This document shows positions 12,528-22,673 of a stretch of DNA of 64,000 bases, in pieces. The notes beneath the pieces are model-generated. The model saw nothing but the letters and a program-made list of their open reading frames with translations. It was not told the origin of the DNA and searched no databases. Numbering within the stretch: the first letter of the stretch is position 1; every line of letters starts with the position of its first letter. The stretch comes from Corynascus novoguineensis (Eukaryota; Ascomycota; Sordariomycetes; Sordariales; Chaetomiaceae), in contig MU857601.1 of NCBI GenBank assembly GCA_033296725.1, forward strand, positions 186,001-250,000, in the 5' to 3' direction. Position numbers and translations under genes: made by a program.

Positions 12528-14070
12528 GGCTTGCCGGCCGCTGGTATCCATTGTCCTAAGTCGATCAAAGCGTGGTCCCTCTTCCTCGTCTTCCTAGTCG
12601 TTTCGACATGGCGATCACGTACGTGTGCGATTTGAACGGTTTCACCGGGAGTGTGGTCAGCCTGCTATTGCGGTCCGATGGATCCTCGTACGATTTCATC
12701 AAGGATCTCACGTTACGCAACACCACGATGCCAAATCTGGCCTCGGGCAAAACCTCTCAATTTGCACGTCTCTCGCAGGGGGGTCTGACTGCCACTTTCA
12801 CGGTCTAGTCAACCATTCTGCTTCCACCCAAAGTTTCAGCATTTGGCTATTTTCTCAGCACCTGCTTAGCAAGCGAGCGGGCAGCAATCATTATTTGACT
12901 TTATAAGCATGGCGCGGCGTACACAACATGAACCAAAAGAGGCAAAGGGTGGAGGTCATATAAAACGGGAGTTCAAGCATGAAGAGGGCGGTATGCAGGT
13001 TACATTGGAGTTTAAGGGAGCTTTTTTTTTTTTCGGTGTTTGCATTTGCATCCTCTCCTCCCCCCCTCCCTCTCCCCAGTATGTGGGAAGTCGGGATGAC
13101 GAAGACTCCGAAAGTGGAGGGAATGATGAACAAAACGTCTTCCATGAAACAAATGCATATCTTGATTGTATATATGGCCGGCCAAGAAGGACATACGCAC
13201 AAATTTGCTTTCCCTAATCAAAGGACGGAAGTAGTTCGTTTAGTAAGCGGGCAAGGGGATGGAGCGGATGTTGTATGGTATGGCATAGCATGATATAGCA
13301 TCAAATGATACCCTGACATCTGCTTATTCGGTCTCCCATGGCCAGCGCTGGAGATGACAAAAAGCATCGCCTCCGTTCCAGTGGCTTCAATTCACTTGGC
13401 GGGAAAAGGTGTAGAGTTTGATCGAAGGATATTCTGTTAGTTTTGATTTATGCACATCATTACTCTCGCGTCGGTCCTATGCCCACTATCCACCACCCGC
13501 TGTTCTGCGATCCTGGTCCTTTCCCTTCCTGCTCCAAATCCAACAATTACCCTTGTAAAGAACCATTGCGCCGCCCTTCCCGATGGTGGTTACATGCTGG
13601 GGGTATATCTTGGGGTAAGTGTATGTATATATGTGTAGGGCTGAACAAAAGTAAGGTTTAAACAATAAGAATAAGTAGATATGAAGGTAAATAAAGTAGG
13701 TAAACTTGGGATGATGAGATGATGACTGGGTCAGTTGCAGTCTGCTGAGGGACAGAAAAGAGTAAGAAAGGAAAGAAAAAAAAAATCCTCCTCTGTTTAA
13801 GTTTGCCGCTGCTTTCCATACAGCAGCCAGCTCATGGGCTGGGGTGCAAAGGTTGGAAGGTTGAGAAACAAAAAGTCGGCTGATCGGCCAAAAATTCTGG
13901 CCTCAATAAACAGATCTCGACCCTCAAGAAGAAGCGAAAGGAGTAAAGGGGGTCGAGTAGCGGCTAAAAACCGCGAGAAGAATGGTCATAACATCTTGGC
14001 AGTCATGAGGAAAACCAAACAGCTCTAACCCCCGTCCTCTATGGGCGGGTCTGTCAGGACCAGGTTGCAA
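12528..14070. other. Convergent intergenic region after RecQ
   Basis: About 1.5 kb between two convergent genes, expected to hold both 3' untranslated regions. It contains T-, C- and A-runs (about 13021-13075 and 13770-13785) and no supported coding sequence. Confidence 0.55.
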
Positions 14071-15831
14071 TCAAGCAGATGAAGCCGTCGGCTTCGGCTT
14101 CGAACCCGGCTCCGGCTCCCGCAACTCGGCGGCAATCTCTTCGCGCACCTTGCGACACCACTGCAGAACGGCGTCCTCGAACTCGACCCAGAGGTCTGGA
14201 CTGGCGTTGTACTGCAGGCCGAGCGGGTCCGCCTTGAGTAGCACCTCCCAGCGCAGCTCGGCGGCCTTGAGCCAGTAGCGCAGGTTATCTGCGGCGCGGT
14301 ACGGCTTCTGGGTGTTGGCATAAAAGGTTGGAATCGCGCCGAAGCGGCGGCAAGATTTGCGGACAGCGCAGTTGTGCAGCTGAACCAGGCGCTGGCCGTT
14401 TGAGAGCGCCGCGAGGAAGGGCGTAGGGAGCGATTGCGACTCCAGGGGCTGTGTTCGGTCGATTGGCGTCCACTTGGGTATGACAGGCATGTTTTCGATC
14501 GGATCGGGACCCTTGAGCATGGAGCGCATGAAAGCTTCTTCGCGCTCGTAGTCACGGCCTTCCCAACCCTCGGGATTGAGCCAAGTCCAGGATGACCGTT
14601 CAGCGATCTCTTTGGCCTCCATGGCATCCTCGGCAGTCAGCATGGCGCGAACACTGGCGATCCAGTCGTCCATCGTCCGAAACTCGTCCTCGCGCATGCC
14701 GCCAGCAAAGCCCCTAGTTGCCATGCGCTTGAGGACGTCCATGACTGACAGCAGTTCGCCGCGCAGCTCTTTCTCGGATTTGATGGCGTCCAGGCGGTCG
14801 GGTCGGTCATGGGAGGTGTAGTATATCTTGGCGGCCCTGATGGCTAGTGTCATGACATCGATGATGTTCATTCCCTGAACCTCGTACCACCCGGCGGAGG
14901 GAACCGATGGACGCCGGCCCTCTTGTGGCTGAGAATCCGCCGACTCGATGCGAATGGTGACCCCGGGAGGCATCTTGGCGCTCTTGGCCTCGCGCAAGGT
15001 CTGCTCGGCAACGTCCAGGGAGCTTGTCAAATCGGACCTCAGCTCGGCAATGGATGGAGGTTTCGGTATCGGTTTCTCGCGGTGGTTGTAGGTGCTGGTT
15101 GTGGGGGGTGGCATGTTGGGGTCGATCTCCAAGTCGTCCGAGAAGTAATCTTCGTCTTGCTGGTCCGGGTGGTACTCCTCAGTGGGCGACTCGACCATCG
15201 AGCCGTTGCTTAACCCCATGACGCTGCTGAAACCGCCTTGGGCGCTCGCCAGGTCGGGACTGCTTCCCATGGAGGCGTAACTTGAATCGTGATCACTGCC
15301 GGGCTTGGGCGTCAGGAAAACGCTCGGGTCGAGAGCGGAGAGATCCAGAGTGTGCGCCTTGTTGTCCCGTTTCCTCGCCAACCGCCCCCCTTTGCCATCA
15401 AGCAGGCCAGTCCGGGCAAAGTAATACTGCAGATGGGCGATGCTGCCCAAGCTGAGCACACTCTCCCTGGCCCGGGCGCTGGCGGCGAAGTCGGTGCCCT
15501 GTGGCCGCATGTAGCCTCGGCGTCTGTTTGGGCTCCTCCCTCTTGGTGTTTCCGGCGCGCTGCAGGTCGAATCCCTTGGACGAAGCTGCTCGCTGTTGAG
15601 ACTGATGTCGGAGAGACGATAGCTCGCTGACGAGTTCCGGGAAAAGGCTGAGCCATCGCTGCCGAGGGACTCGCGGTAATGAGAGGCGTCGGTGGTTGCG
15701 GAACCGTGCGAGATGGTCGAGCCGGTCGAGAAGCAGCGGGACAGCTCGGAACGGTTCCCAAGAGCCTTTCGAGGAAGGGTATCGGGGGCGGGCGAGCCAC
15801 TTCGGGAAGCGGGGTTAGAGGACGCGGCCAT
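14071..15831 (-). CDS. Conserved-looking fungal protein of unknown function, 586 aa
   Basis: A single-exon frame of 587 codons. I take the ATG at 15831 (MAASSNPASRSG) as the start, because the in-frame extension upstream needs a TTG. The first ~290 residues are Ser/Pro/Arg rich and look disordered, with several SP/TP sites that could be phosphorylated. Residues about 290-570 look folded and rich in helices. They contain long charged amphipathic stretches (for example around WYEVQGMNIIDVMTLAIRA and ELRGELLSVMDVLKRM), an early predicted helix over SIAELRSDLTSSLDVAEQTL, and many Trp residues. No signal peptide, membrane segment or named domain is visible. Codon use and length make it a convincing gene. 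It lies convergent to the RecQ gene and divergent from KAR9. I do not recognise a function. Confidence 0.85.
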   Translation of the reverse strand: MAASSNPASRSGSPAPDTLPRKALGNRSELSRCFSTGSTISHGSATTDASHYRESLGSDGSAFSRNSSASYRLSDISLNSEQLRPRDSTCSAPETPRGRSPNRRRGYMRPQGTDFAASARARESVLSLGSIAHLQYYFARTGLLDGKGGRLARKRDNKAHTLDLSALDPSVFLTPKPGSDHDSSYASMGSSPDLASAQGGFSSVMGLSNGSMVESPTEEYHPDQQDEDYFSDDLEIDPNMPPPTTSTYNHREKPIPKPPSIAELRSDLTSSLDVAEQTLREAKSAKMPPGVTIRIESADSQPQEGRRPSVPSAGWYEVQGMNIIDVMTLAIRAAKIYYTSHDRPDRLDAIKSEKELRGELLSVMDVLKRMATRGFAGGMREDEFRTMDDWIASVRAMLTAEDAMEAKEIAERSSWTWLNPEGWEGRDYEREEAFMRSMLKGPDPIENMPVIPKWTPIDRTQPLESQSLPTPFLAALSNGQRLVQLHNCAVRKSCRRFGAIPTFYANTQKPYRAADNLRYWLKAAELRWEVLLKADPLGLQYNASPDLWVEFEDAVLQWCRKVREEIAAELREPEPGSKPKPTASSA

Positions 15832-18398
15832 TGTGGTCGGATGTCGGGATGCCGGATGCAAGCTGCAGCCTTATGCCGTCCAAATCCTTTTTCCCAATCT
15901 GTTTGCTCAGGCGGGATATGATGCTGAATGGCGCAAGGAGACAATGAACAGCGCGGGAGGATAGTGGGCTGCCGGGGCAACACGGGAAACACGGGATACG
16001 GCGGCAGCAACACAACAGCCCAGGATCTGACACAGAGGAAGTTTTGGCACTTATTAGGTGCTATCGAGAGATCTGCTGCGGTTCCGACTGAGCAAAGGAG
16101 ACGGACGACTGGCTGCGGCAGCGGATTCGAGCCAAAAACCCAAGAGTTGTTGAACGTGCAATGGGGAAAGATCACGAACGGCAGGAAATAAGGAAGATCG
16201 GGATCGGATGGCTTTCAGGCGGAAGAATTGCTCGAGACGGATGGGGGGGTGTGTCGGGACACCTTCCGGGGTTGATGCGCTGAAGAATGGGCTCGGCCAG
16301 GGGTTGGGGTGGAGTCGAGCAATTACGCATCTGGTTCCAGAAGGACCCGGACGGCCGACGCGATGGCCCGCTTGTGGGGAAACACGGACGCGTGAAGCAA
16401 CGGCTCGCTGGATGAGCCTAAGTGGAGCCTCCTCGAGCCAATCTCTGATGGCATCTCCTTGAAGCGATCCGGAGTGGCCGCGGGAAGCCCGACACGCGAC
16501 GGCATGGAAGCCGACGAGTCGCTCTGGTTATTCTCGATGGAACCTTCAACGGGAGGGAACCTAGCGGGAACGTGGCCGTCGGGGCCCCAGGCGACCGAGG
16601 GAAAACGGAATCAGGGGACTCTTTTCTGTTGTAGTGAACGAGAGCTTCACTTGCTGAACGTACGTGATTGGCTGGATGCCCCTGCTACCCCTGCTTTTGT
16701 TCCAGAGCGTCGTATTACAAGATTCGTTCCATGACTGAGACGGCAACGTGGTGTTTTTTCTGGGTTGAGAAAGCGGGATGGTGTTGGGACGTTGGAAGCG
16801 ATGCAGAAGCAACGCTACAGCCGGGAAGGTGCGTGCATCCCGCTCTGCACGCTGCCGAAACCCAACACACGCAGTTCTCTAGCGGAGGGGATCTTCACAT
16901 GACGCTGCCAGTGTGGTTCACGACGTAATGGAAAGTACGGAGTACTCCGTAAAATTACCTTCTCCTGCCTGACACGTATCCAACAATTTGCTCAAAACGG
17001 AGGAAGGGGGGGCTCACCCATTTTCTTTTTGTATGGCATTTGGTCCCGGTCCCTCCCATGATTGTTTTCCTTATTCTCTCCTTCGTCCTACACGTGTGGT
17101 AGTCTGCCACGTTGGGAAATTCGATCGTTCCCCCTTATAAAATAAACTGGGTTTTATCCTCTTCTCCAGTTTTCTCCCCCCTGGCTCACAACTTTCATCT
17201 TCTTTTTTATCCACCATGATGATGTTTGTTTGCACATTCACCTGATGCACGCATACTCATTACAATGTTCCTTACGTTTTTGCAAGTACTTCGTATGTAC
17301 AATCCGACTCCTGACTCCAAGTTGGTGGTGATTGCAGGTTCCAGAACCGAATTTCTCGTACTTCTAATCCCTGCACGTAGCTTCTGCATGGCTGGCGAAC
17401 TGCCGTCGCGGGGGCGCAGAAACCCATCGTTCGAAGCAATAACCCCCCTGTCAAGTTTACCCAACAGAGGGGAAACGCGGATTTGGGTTTAGAAGTTGAG
17501 CATCGCAGTCGAGCTGGTGCGGTCCAATCACAGTAAACAACGACGAGTGCAATGTACTCGGCTACCTACCTAGCAATCGATGATGTATTCGGGAGGAAGC
17601 AATTTTTCAAATGTAATCTATACAATCTATACGTGTATGTACGCTCCGTATGCAAGCTGCCAAAATCACCGATCGGATACTTTATGGAGGGTTGGCTGCA
17701 ATTTTGGAATCCCTCAAGACTATCACCAGCTGTTACGATCACATGAGACGGTTTGCCAGGGCTTGCTGTGACTGCGGCGCAGAGTTTCCAGATTTGCGTT
17801 GCGAGGGTCATGTTTCTTGGGCACCCTGGCCTGGTCCAACCCACGAGCGCCCGTGGGAGATTTGTGCCCAATTCCCGTCATCTTCCACACAATCTCCTGC
17901 TCATCCTCACTTCCCCAAATCGTTTTCTCTCTCTCCGTCTCAGCCATTGTGATTCTCATTTACCTTGGCTTCATCTCGCTAACTCTGTCGAGGCTGTCGA
18001 CCCATCGATTTCCCAAGGGATATCGCCCCATCTGATGCAAACCGCTGCAACTGCTGCAACTGCTGCACCGCAAGTCGCCAATTGCACTGACACACCCACC
18101 TGTAACTCGCCCATTACGCTGCACATGTCGGCCACTCATAGCCTGTCGCGCGTTCCCTCAAAAGCCCGAGCAGCCAGTCGGACGTGCAGCTAGGAAGGCC
18201 CTTGCTCAAATTTATGGAGCAAGCCCGGGCCATCTGACACTCACTGGAGTTCAAACCCACTGGAGGAAGCAACACAGACCACTGGAAGCTCCTTGCCCGG
18301 CGGCTGTATTCAGCAAGAACGGCATCCCACCAACCGCACAGCGCTGCACCGCAGTTCCCGTCGGCGAGCTCGCCGTAACCAGACAAGCCACTAACTAA
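15832..18398. other. Long divergent intergenic region between the 586-aa gene and KAR9
   Basis: About 2.6 kb holding both promoters. The part 16920-17240 is AT richer and pyrimidine rich. Short TATGTACA-type simple sequence occurs near 17290 and 17640. The last 400 bp before KAR9 carries a run of tgctgcaac repeats (18040-18070), probably in the 5' leader. No supported gene. Confidence 0.5.
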
Positions 18399-21300
18399 AT
18401 GACCACCCCAGCGGCCGCTGCTCCAGGCAGTGGCAATGATGACCGCGACAGTCTCGCCGATCCTGCTCTCGTCGACACCGGTATAACGTTAGCATTCGAC
18501 GAGGACGCCAGCCGCGATGCGAGCAATGATGGCGTCGTCCTGACCTTGTCTGACGTTCCAAGCGATTTGGCGCAACTCGGTGTTACATGTACAGACTTTG
18601 ATCGACTAGCACAACCGCAACACCACGACAGCGCAGCCCACAGCCACAGTCGCGACCCGCCAAAAAGCTCTCCTTCTCATCAACAACAACAACAACAACC
18701 ACAACACCCACAATCACAACCACAACCACAACAGCAGCAGCAGCTCCAGCTGTCAGCATCGAACTCCCCCACCTCGACACCTGTCCATCGCGTACGAAAA
18801 CCCTCGCCCGGGCTCGCAGCGCGATTAAAAGCCCTCGGCTTCGGCACGACTCGCAAATCCAGCCCACCACCCTCCCACCACCTGGAACCCGGCCGTCTTC
18901 CAGAAGAAGCGCTCAGGCGACTCGAGCAAGAATATCTCGCCAGCTCCACGCAGACCGTGGTCGAGCGGCGGGGCCGCCCCTGGAAGGGTGCCATTGCCCG
19001 CATCCCGTCCTTCTCGAGCCTCAAGTCGGACAAGTCGTCCAAGTCTCAGGCCAGAACCGAATTCGACGAGCCTGCACCCGAGGCCGCTATTGCTACTGAA
19101 AAGCCCGAATTGCTCCCAGAGATTGCCACGTCCGAGCCGCTCGAAATGGACACAAATAAGTACCGTCTTCCCGACCATACCAACGGCAACGGCGTCAAGG
19201 CCCAGCCCGGGACAAGGGATGAACACATCGCGAGGGACACCAGGCCGCCTCAGAGACCCGGAACACCCGAAATCCCGCCGCCCCCCCTCCCAAAGGACTC
19301 ACCACCGCTAACAAGACGTGCCACCAATCCAACCACACCTGCCGCCCGCGACTCTTTCGATCCTAACTCCATCACCTTCAATCCCCTCGGCCTCCAACGA
19401 CCCGGGTCCATCTACACCCTATCGCGAGCTTCTTTCGCGAACCAACTCGCTCAGTTGACGTCATTACAGCTGCCAGATGCCGATTCCTTATCCAACAAGG
19501 TCTCGGCCATCCCAACGGCCCAGGCTGCCACCAGGGCCCTGATAGGCGCCGCCGAACAAATTCGCGGATGGATATACAAGGCTTCTGAGGTTGTAGGAGG
19601 CCTTGAAAGTGATGACGATGTCGAGTGGGCCGCGGCAGGAGGGCGCGAGGGCATCGAAGACGTGGAGAACGCCCTCCTCCGCTTTGAGGAGCTAATCAAG
19701 GTCTATGTTGGCGCCATCGAGGACATGCAGAGCCGAGAAGACATCTCCAGCGTCCCAGCCGACGACCTCCGAAAAGCTGTGGCCCAGATGGAGGCCATTC
19801 TCGAGGAGTGGGCCAAGATGCGGAACTCGCTGCACAGCGTCAAGGCACAGGTCGAGATCGCCATGGAGTGGGAGGAACTCTGGAACATGGTGCTTGGGGA
19901 CATACAAAACGAGATGGACGAGCTCATCAGGCTGGTTTTTGAGATGGAAGAACGGCGGCACAAGTCGACGCTGAGTGTGCCCACCGGCGATAGCATGGAC
20001 GCCGGGGAGCTGGAGACTTTCGCGGCGGATGACACGCCCCGAGCACCGGTACGGTTACAGATGGCCAACAATCGCTTCAGCATGCCCGTGTTTCCGGTCA
20101 GCCCTACCTCGCCTTCGCCCAACGCGACCGGCATTTCCCAAGATGACTCCAGTCTCCTCGCGCTGTTTGCGAGGATGCAGCCCCTCAGAGCGTCCCTGGA
20201 TTTCCTGCCCATGAGGCTTTCCGTTTTCGAAGCGAGAGCTGATAGCATCTTCCCAACCGCTTGCGAAGAGCTGGAAGCCCGGAGGTACGAGTTGGACGCC
20301 AGCTACAAAAAGCTGGAGAAGGACGCCGAATCTTTGCGCAAGGAGCTGGGCGAGGACCGCTGGGTACTTGTGTTCCGCGGTGCTTGCCGCCAAGCGCAGA
20401 AGATGTACGAATCGGTCGAGCGCAGCGTGGCTAGGCTTCGCGAAGCCATGGACGCAGGGATGCATCTGACCAACCAACCTGTAATGGCCAAGAAGTTGGA
20501 GAGTTACGAGGCCAAGAAGACACACTACGGCCCGGCAATCGAGCGCGTGCTAGCCATCATTGACAAGGGCGTCAAAGACCGGCTCACAGTTAACGGAGAG
20601 ATTCTCCGCTTGCATGCCGAGATGCAAGCTAAGTGGGAGGAGCTAAAGGATGCCATGGCGGACATGGATGCTTCTGTCGAGGAACTGCACGCCGACAGGA
20701 AGGAGCAGCAACTGCGAGATTCCGTCTCAAGCATGCTCTCCAACGATATGTCGACTCTCGCAAGCGGCCACGAGACTCCTCAAAGCTCCCCTCCCTCGTC
20801 CGTCATTATGTCCGTCATGGGCTCGAGCAGTTCAGCCCACTTTAAAGCACCAAAGCAGCGGTCAGCCAGCGCCTTGGGCCACACGCCAGCTAGTCGTAGG
20901 CAATCGTTGCTGCCGACTCCCAAGACTCAGGTGAGCAGGAAGTCGGTGGCGGCGCGGATGTCAACGTTGTCAGTTCCGTCCAGAGACAGCTCGGCCACGC
21001 CGACCGCCAACAGGTTACCGCGGCCTTCTTCCTCCTTGGCCACACGACCGAAGTGGAACTCATCAACCAATACAAAAGACATTGACACCGGCCACAACTT
21101 CAAACCTCTGACTCTCACCACCCCAAGCCCCTACTCTAAACGGTCCCCGACACCTATTCGCTCCGGCTCCTCCCTGACACCCTCGACAACATCCAAGCTG
21201 CCCACACTCCGCACGCCCAACTCTCGCGCAACATCCGCCTCACCCATTCCCGAAGCCACACCCTCCAGAAACGGGCTCCTGTCCTTCCGCGAGCGCCTCG

Positions 21301-21704
21301 CCTCCCCAGTCCCGCCATCCTCCAACCAGCGCTCCATTTCCAGACCCCGCCTCACCACCCAACCATCGGCGCCGCCTGTCCTCTCTAGCAACAATAACAG
21401 GCGCGCCTCACTCCAACCGCCCAAGCCACTTGACTTTTCTCGCCCGGACGCAACAAACACGACAACAGCCACCCCACGGCGACCAGCCAGCTCGCTGGCG
21501 ACTTCAAGGCGGACTAGCCTGCTGCCCCAGCCGAGGACAGGCTCGTCGATGGGGATGGCGGCGAAAGGGTCCGGAAGCGTGATCACAGGCAGGGAGAGTC
21601 CGCAGGCGGTGGCCGGGGCGAGGTTTGCGATGCGAAAGGGGAGCAGTAGCAGCGCGTCGGCGGCGCCAGGGGCGAAGGATGCGAAGCCGCGGTGGAGGAT
21701 GTAA
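18399..21704 (+). CDS. KAR9: KAR9-family cortical/spindle-positioning protein
   Basis: Kar9 links microtubule plus ends (through the EB1 homologue Bim1) to actin/myosin transport, and so orients the spindle and nuclei. This is a single exon of 1101 aa with a clean ATG. Residues 1-330 are low complexity, with a Gln-rich tract near 92-117 and many Pro/Ser. Residues about 340-775 are helical and match the KAR9 family, with the conserved Trp/Glu-rich stretch around AMEWEELWNMVLGDIQNEMD. From about 790 the protein is Ser/Thr/Pro/Arg rich and basic, as expected of the microtubule-binding tail. An SxIP tetrapeptide (SPIP, 948-951) lies in this tail and could bind EB1. A second SAIP at 369-372 lies inside the helical core and is less likely to be exposed. 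The family assignment is strong. Confidence 0.88.
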   Translation: MTTPAAAAPGSGNDDRDSLADPALVDTGITLAFDEDASRDASNDGVVLTLSDVPSDLAQLGVTCTDFDRLAQPQHHDSAAHSHSRDPPKSSPSHQQQQQQPQHPQSQPQPQQQQQLQLSASNSPTSTPVHRVRKPSPGLAARLKALGFGTTRKSSPPPSHHLEPGRLPEEALRRLEQEYLASSTQTVVERRGRPWKGAIARIPSFSSLKSDKSSKSQARTEFDEPAPEAAIATEKPELLPEIATSEPLEMDTNKYRLPDHTNGNGVKAQPGTRDEHIARDTRPPQRPGTPEIPPPPLPKDSPPLTRRATNPTTPAARDSFDPNSITFNPLGLQRPGSIYTLSRASFANQLAQLTSLQLPDADSLSNKVSAIPTAQAATRALIGAAEQIRGWIYKASEVVGGLESDDDVEWAAAGGREGIEDVENALLRFEELIKVYVGAIEDMQSREDISSVPADDLRKAVAQMEAILEEWAKMRNSLHSVKAQVEIAMEWEELWNMVLGDIQNEMDELIRLVFEMEERRHKSTLSVPTGDSMDAGELETFAADDTPRAPVRLQMANNRFSMPVFPVSPTSPSPNATGISQDDSSLLALFARMQPLRASLDFLPMRLSVFEARADSIFPTACEELEARRYELDASYKKLEKDAESLRKELGEDRWVLVFRGACRQAQKMYESVERSVARLREAMDAGMHLTNQPVMAKKLESYEAKKTHYGPAIERVLAIIDKGVKDRLTVNGEILRLHAEMQAKWEELKDAMADMDASVEELHADRKEQQLRDSVSSMLSNDMSTLASGHETPQSSPPSSVIMSVMGSSSSAHFKAPKQRSASALGHTPASRRQSLLPTPKTQVSRKSVAARMSTLSVPSRDSSATPTANRLPRPSSSLATRPKWNSSTNTKDIDTGHNFKPLTLTTPSPYSKRSPTPIRSGSSLTPSTTSKLPTLRTPNSRATSASPIPEATPSRNGLLSFRERLASPVPPSSNQRSISRPRLTTQPSAPPVLSSNNNRRASLQPPKPLDFSRPDATNTTTATPRRPASSLATSRRTSLLPQPRTGSSMGMAAKGSGSVITGRESPQAVAGARFAMRKGSSSSASAAPGAKDAKPRWRM

Positions 21705-22673
21705 GGGTTGCGGTGGAGGGAGACCGCCGAGCGCGGTTGGGGACGAGGTTTCCTCTACCGTGACGTCAGATCAGATTTGAGGTTTGACATCTCAGTGAAA
21801 GGGACACGGTTGCCTTGTGCTAAACGCGGTACGGTGCAGATTGGGGACTTGCGCGTGTCGCACGAACGGCGCGCAGTATTGCACTGGTGCAGCGTTTCAT
21901 CTGGATTGGTCAGCTTTTGGAGGAGTCGAAGTCAGCTACCAGCAGCCAAGCGAACCTAGGAAGGTAAAGGGCGCTTAGGGGGACGGGGGGAGGGCTTTGA
22001 GGCTCAGGAGATATTGCCGATTTCGACCCGCGGCGAATTTCTGGAGGAAATTTTGACAATTGGTGGATTGTGGGAGACACTGGAATATGTCAAGGTATTT
22101 GGAGGTTGATCCTCTTGTTCATTTCTCTTCTCAATTTCTCTTCTCATTCTGTTTTCTGCATCTTGTGGTTCTCATCTTTAGTCTTCTTATACCCCGCCAA
22201 ATACCCGTCTGGCTGTTGATGTTGTTATTGATTATTTTTTTTTATTGCCATTGTGTTTCACTTCATCGGTACTTAGCTGTTGTAGCATAACTCGGTTATT
22301 CGTCTTTGAATCCAGGATCACTTTGGCATTTGTGGCAACAGTATCTAAGTTTGGTGGGCGTCCCGTTGTATGTAGCTGTCTATCTAGGTCTTTCGGGCTG
22401 GCAGAGTATGCTGGGGTTTGAATAGCTATCGGAATAGGAGTTGAAGCTATGGAGTGGTCGGTTGAAAAGCGTGCGCGCCAACGATAATAGGGTACTGCAG
22501 CAAACCTACTTCGCCGGAACTAGACTTGACACTTGCAAGGGTATCACGAACTGTATTTGCTAACGAAGAGAAAACGGCTAAAAACACCGCACCTATGAAA
22601 AATATCTACTCCTATGGGGAAGCGTCATTCCTGTCTCGTGGACGAAGATGCTGCTGCTCGGTGATATCGAGTT
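21705..22673. other. Convergent intergenic region after KAR9
   Basis: About 1 kb between convergent genes. It has a pyrimidine-rich stretch at 22100-22270 that probably belongs to the KAR9 3' region. No gene seen. Confidence 0.5.
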
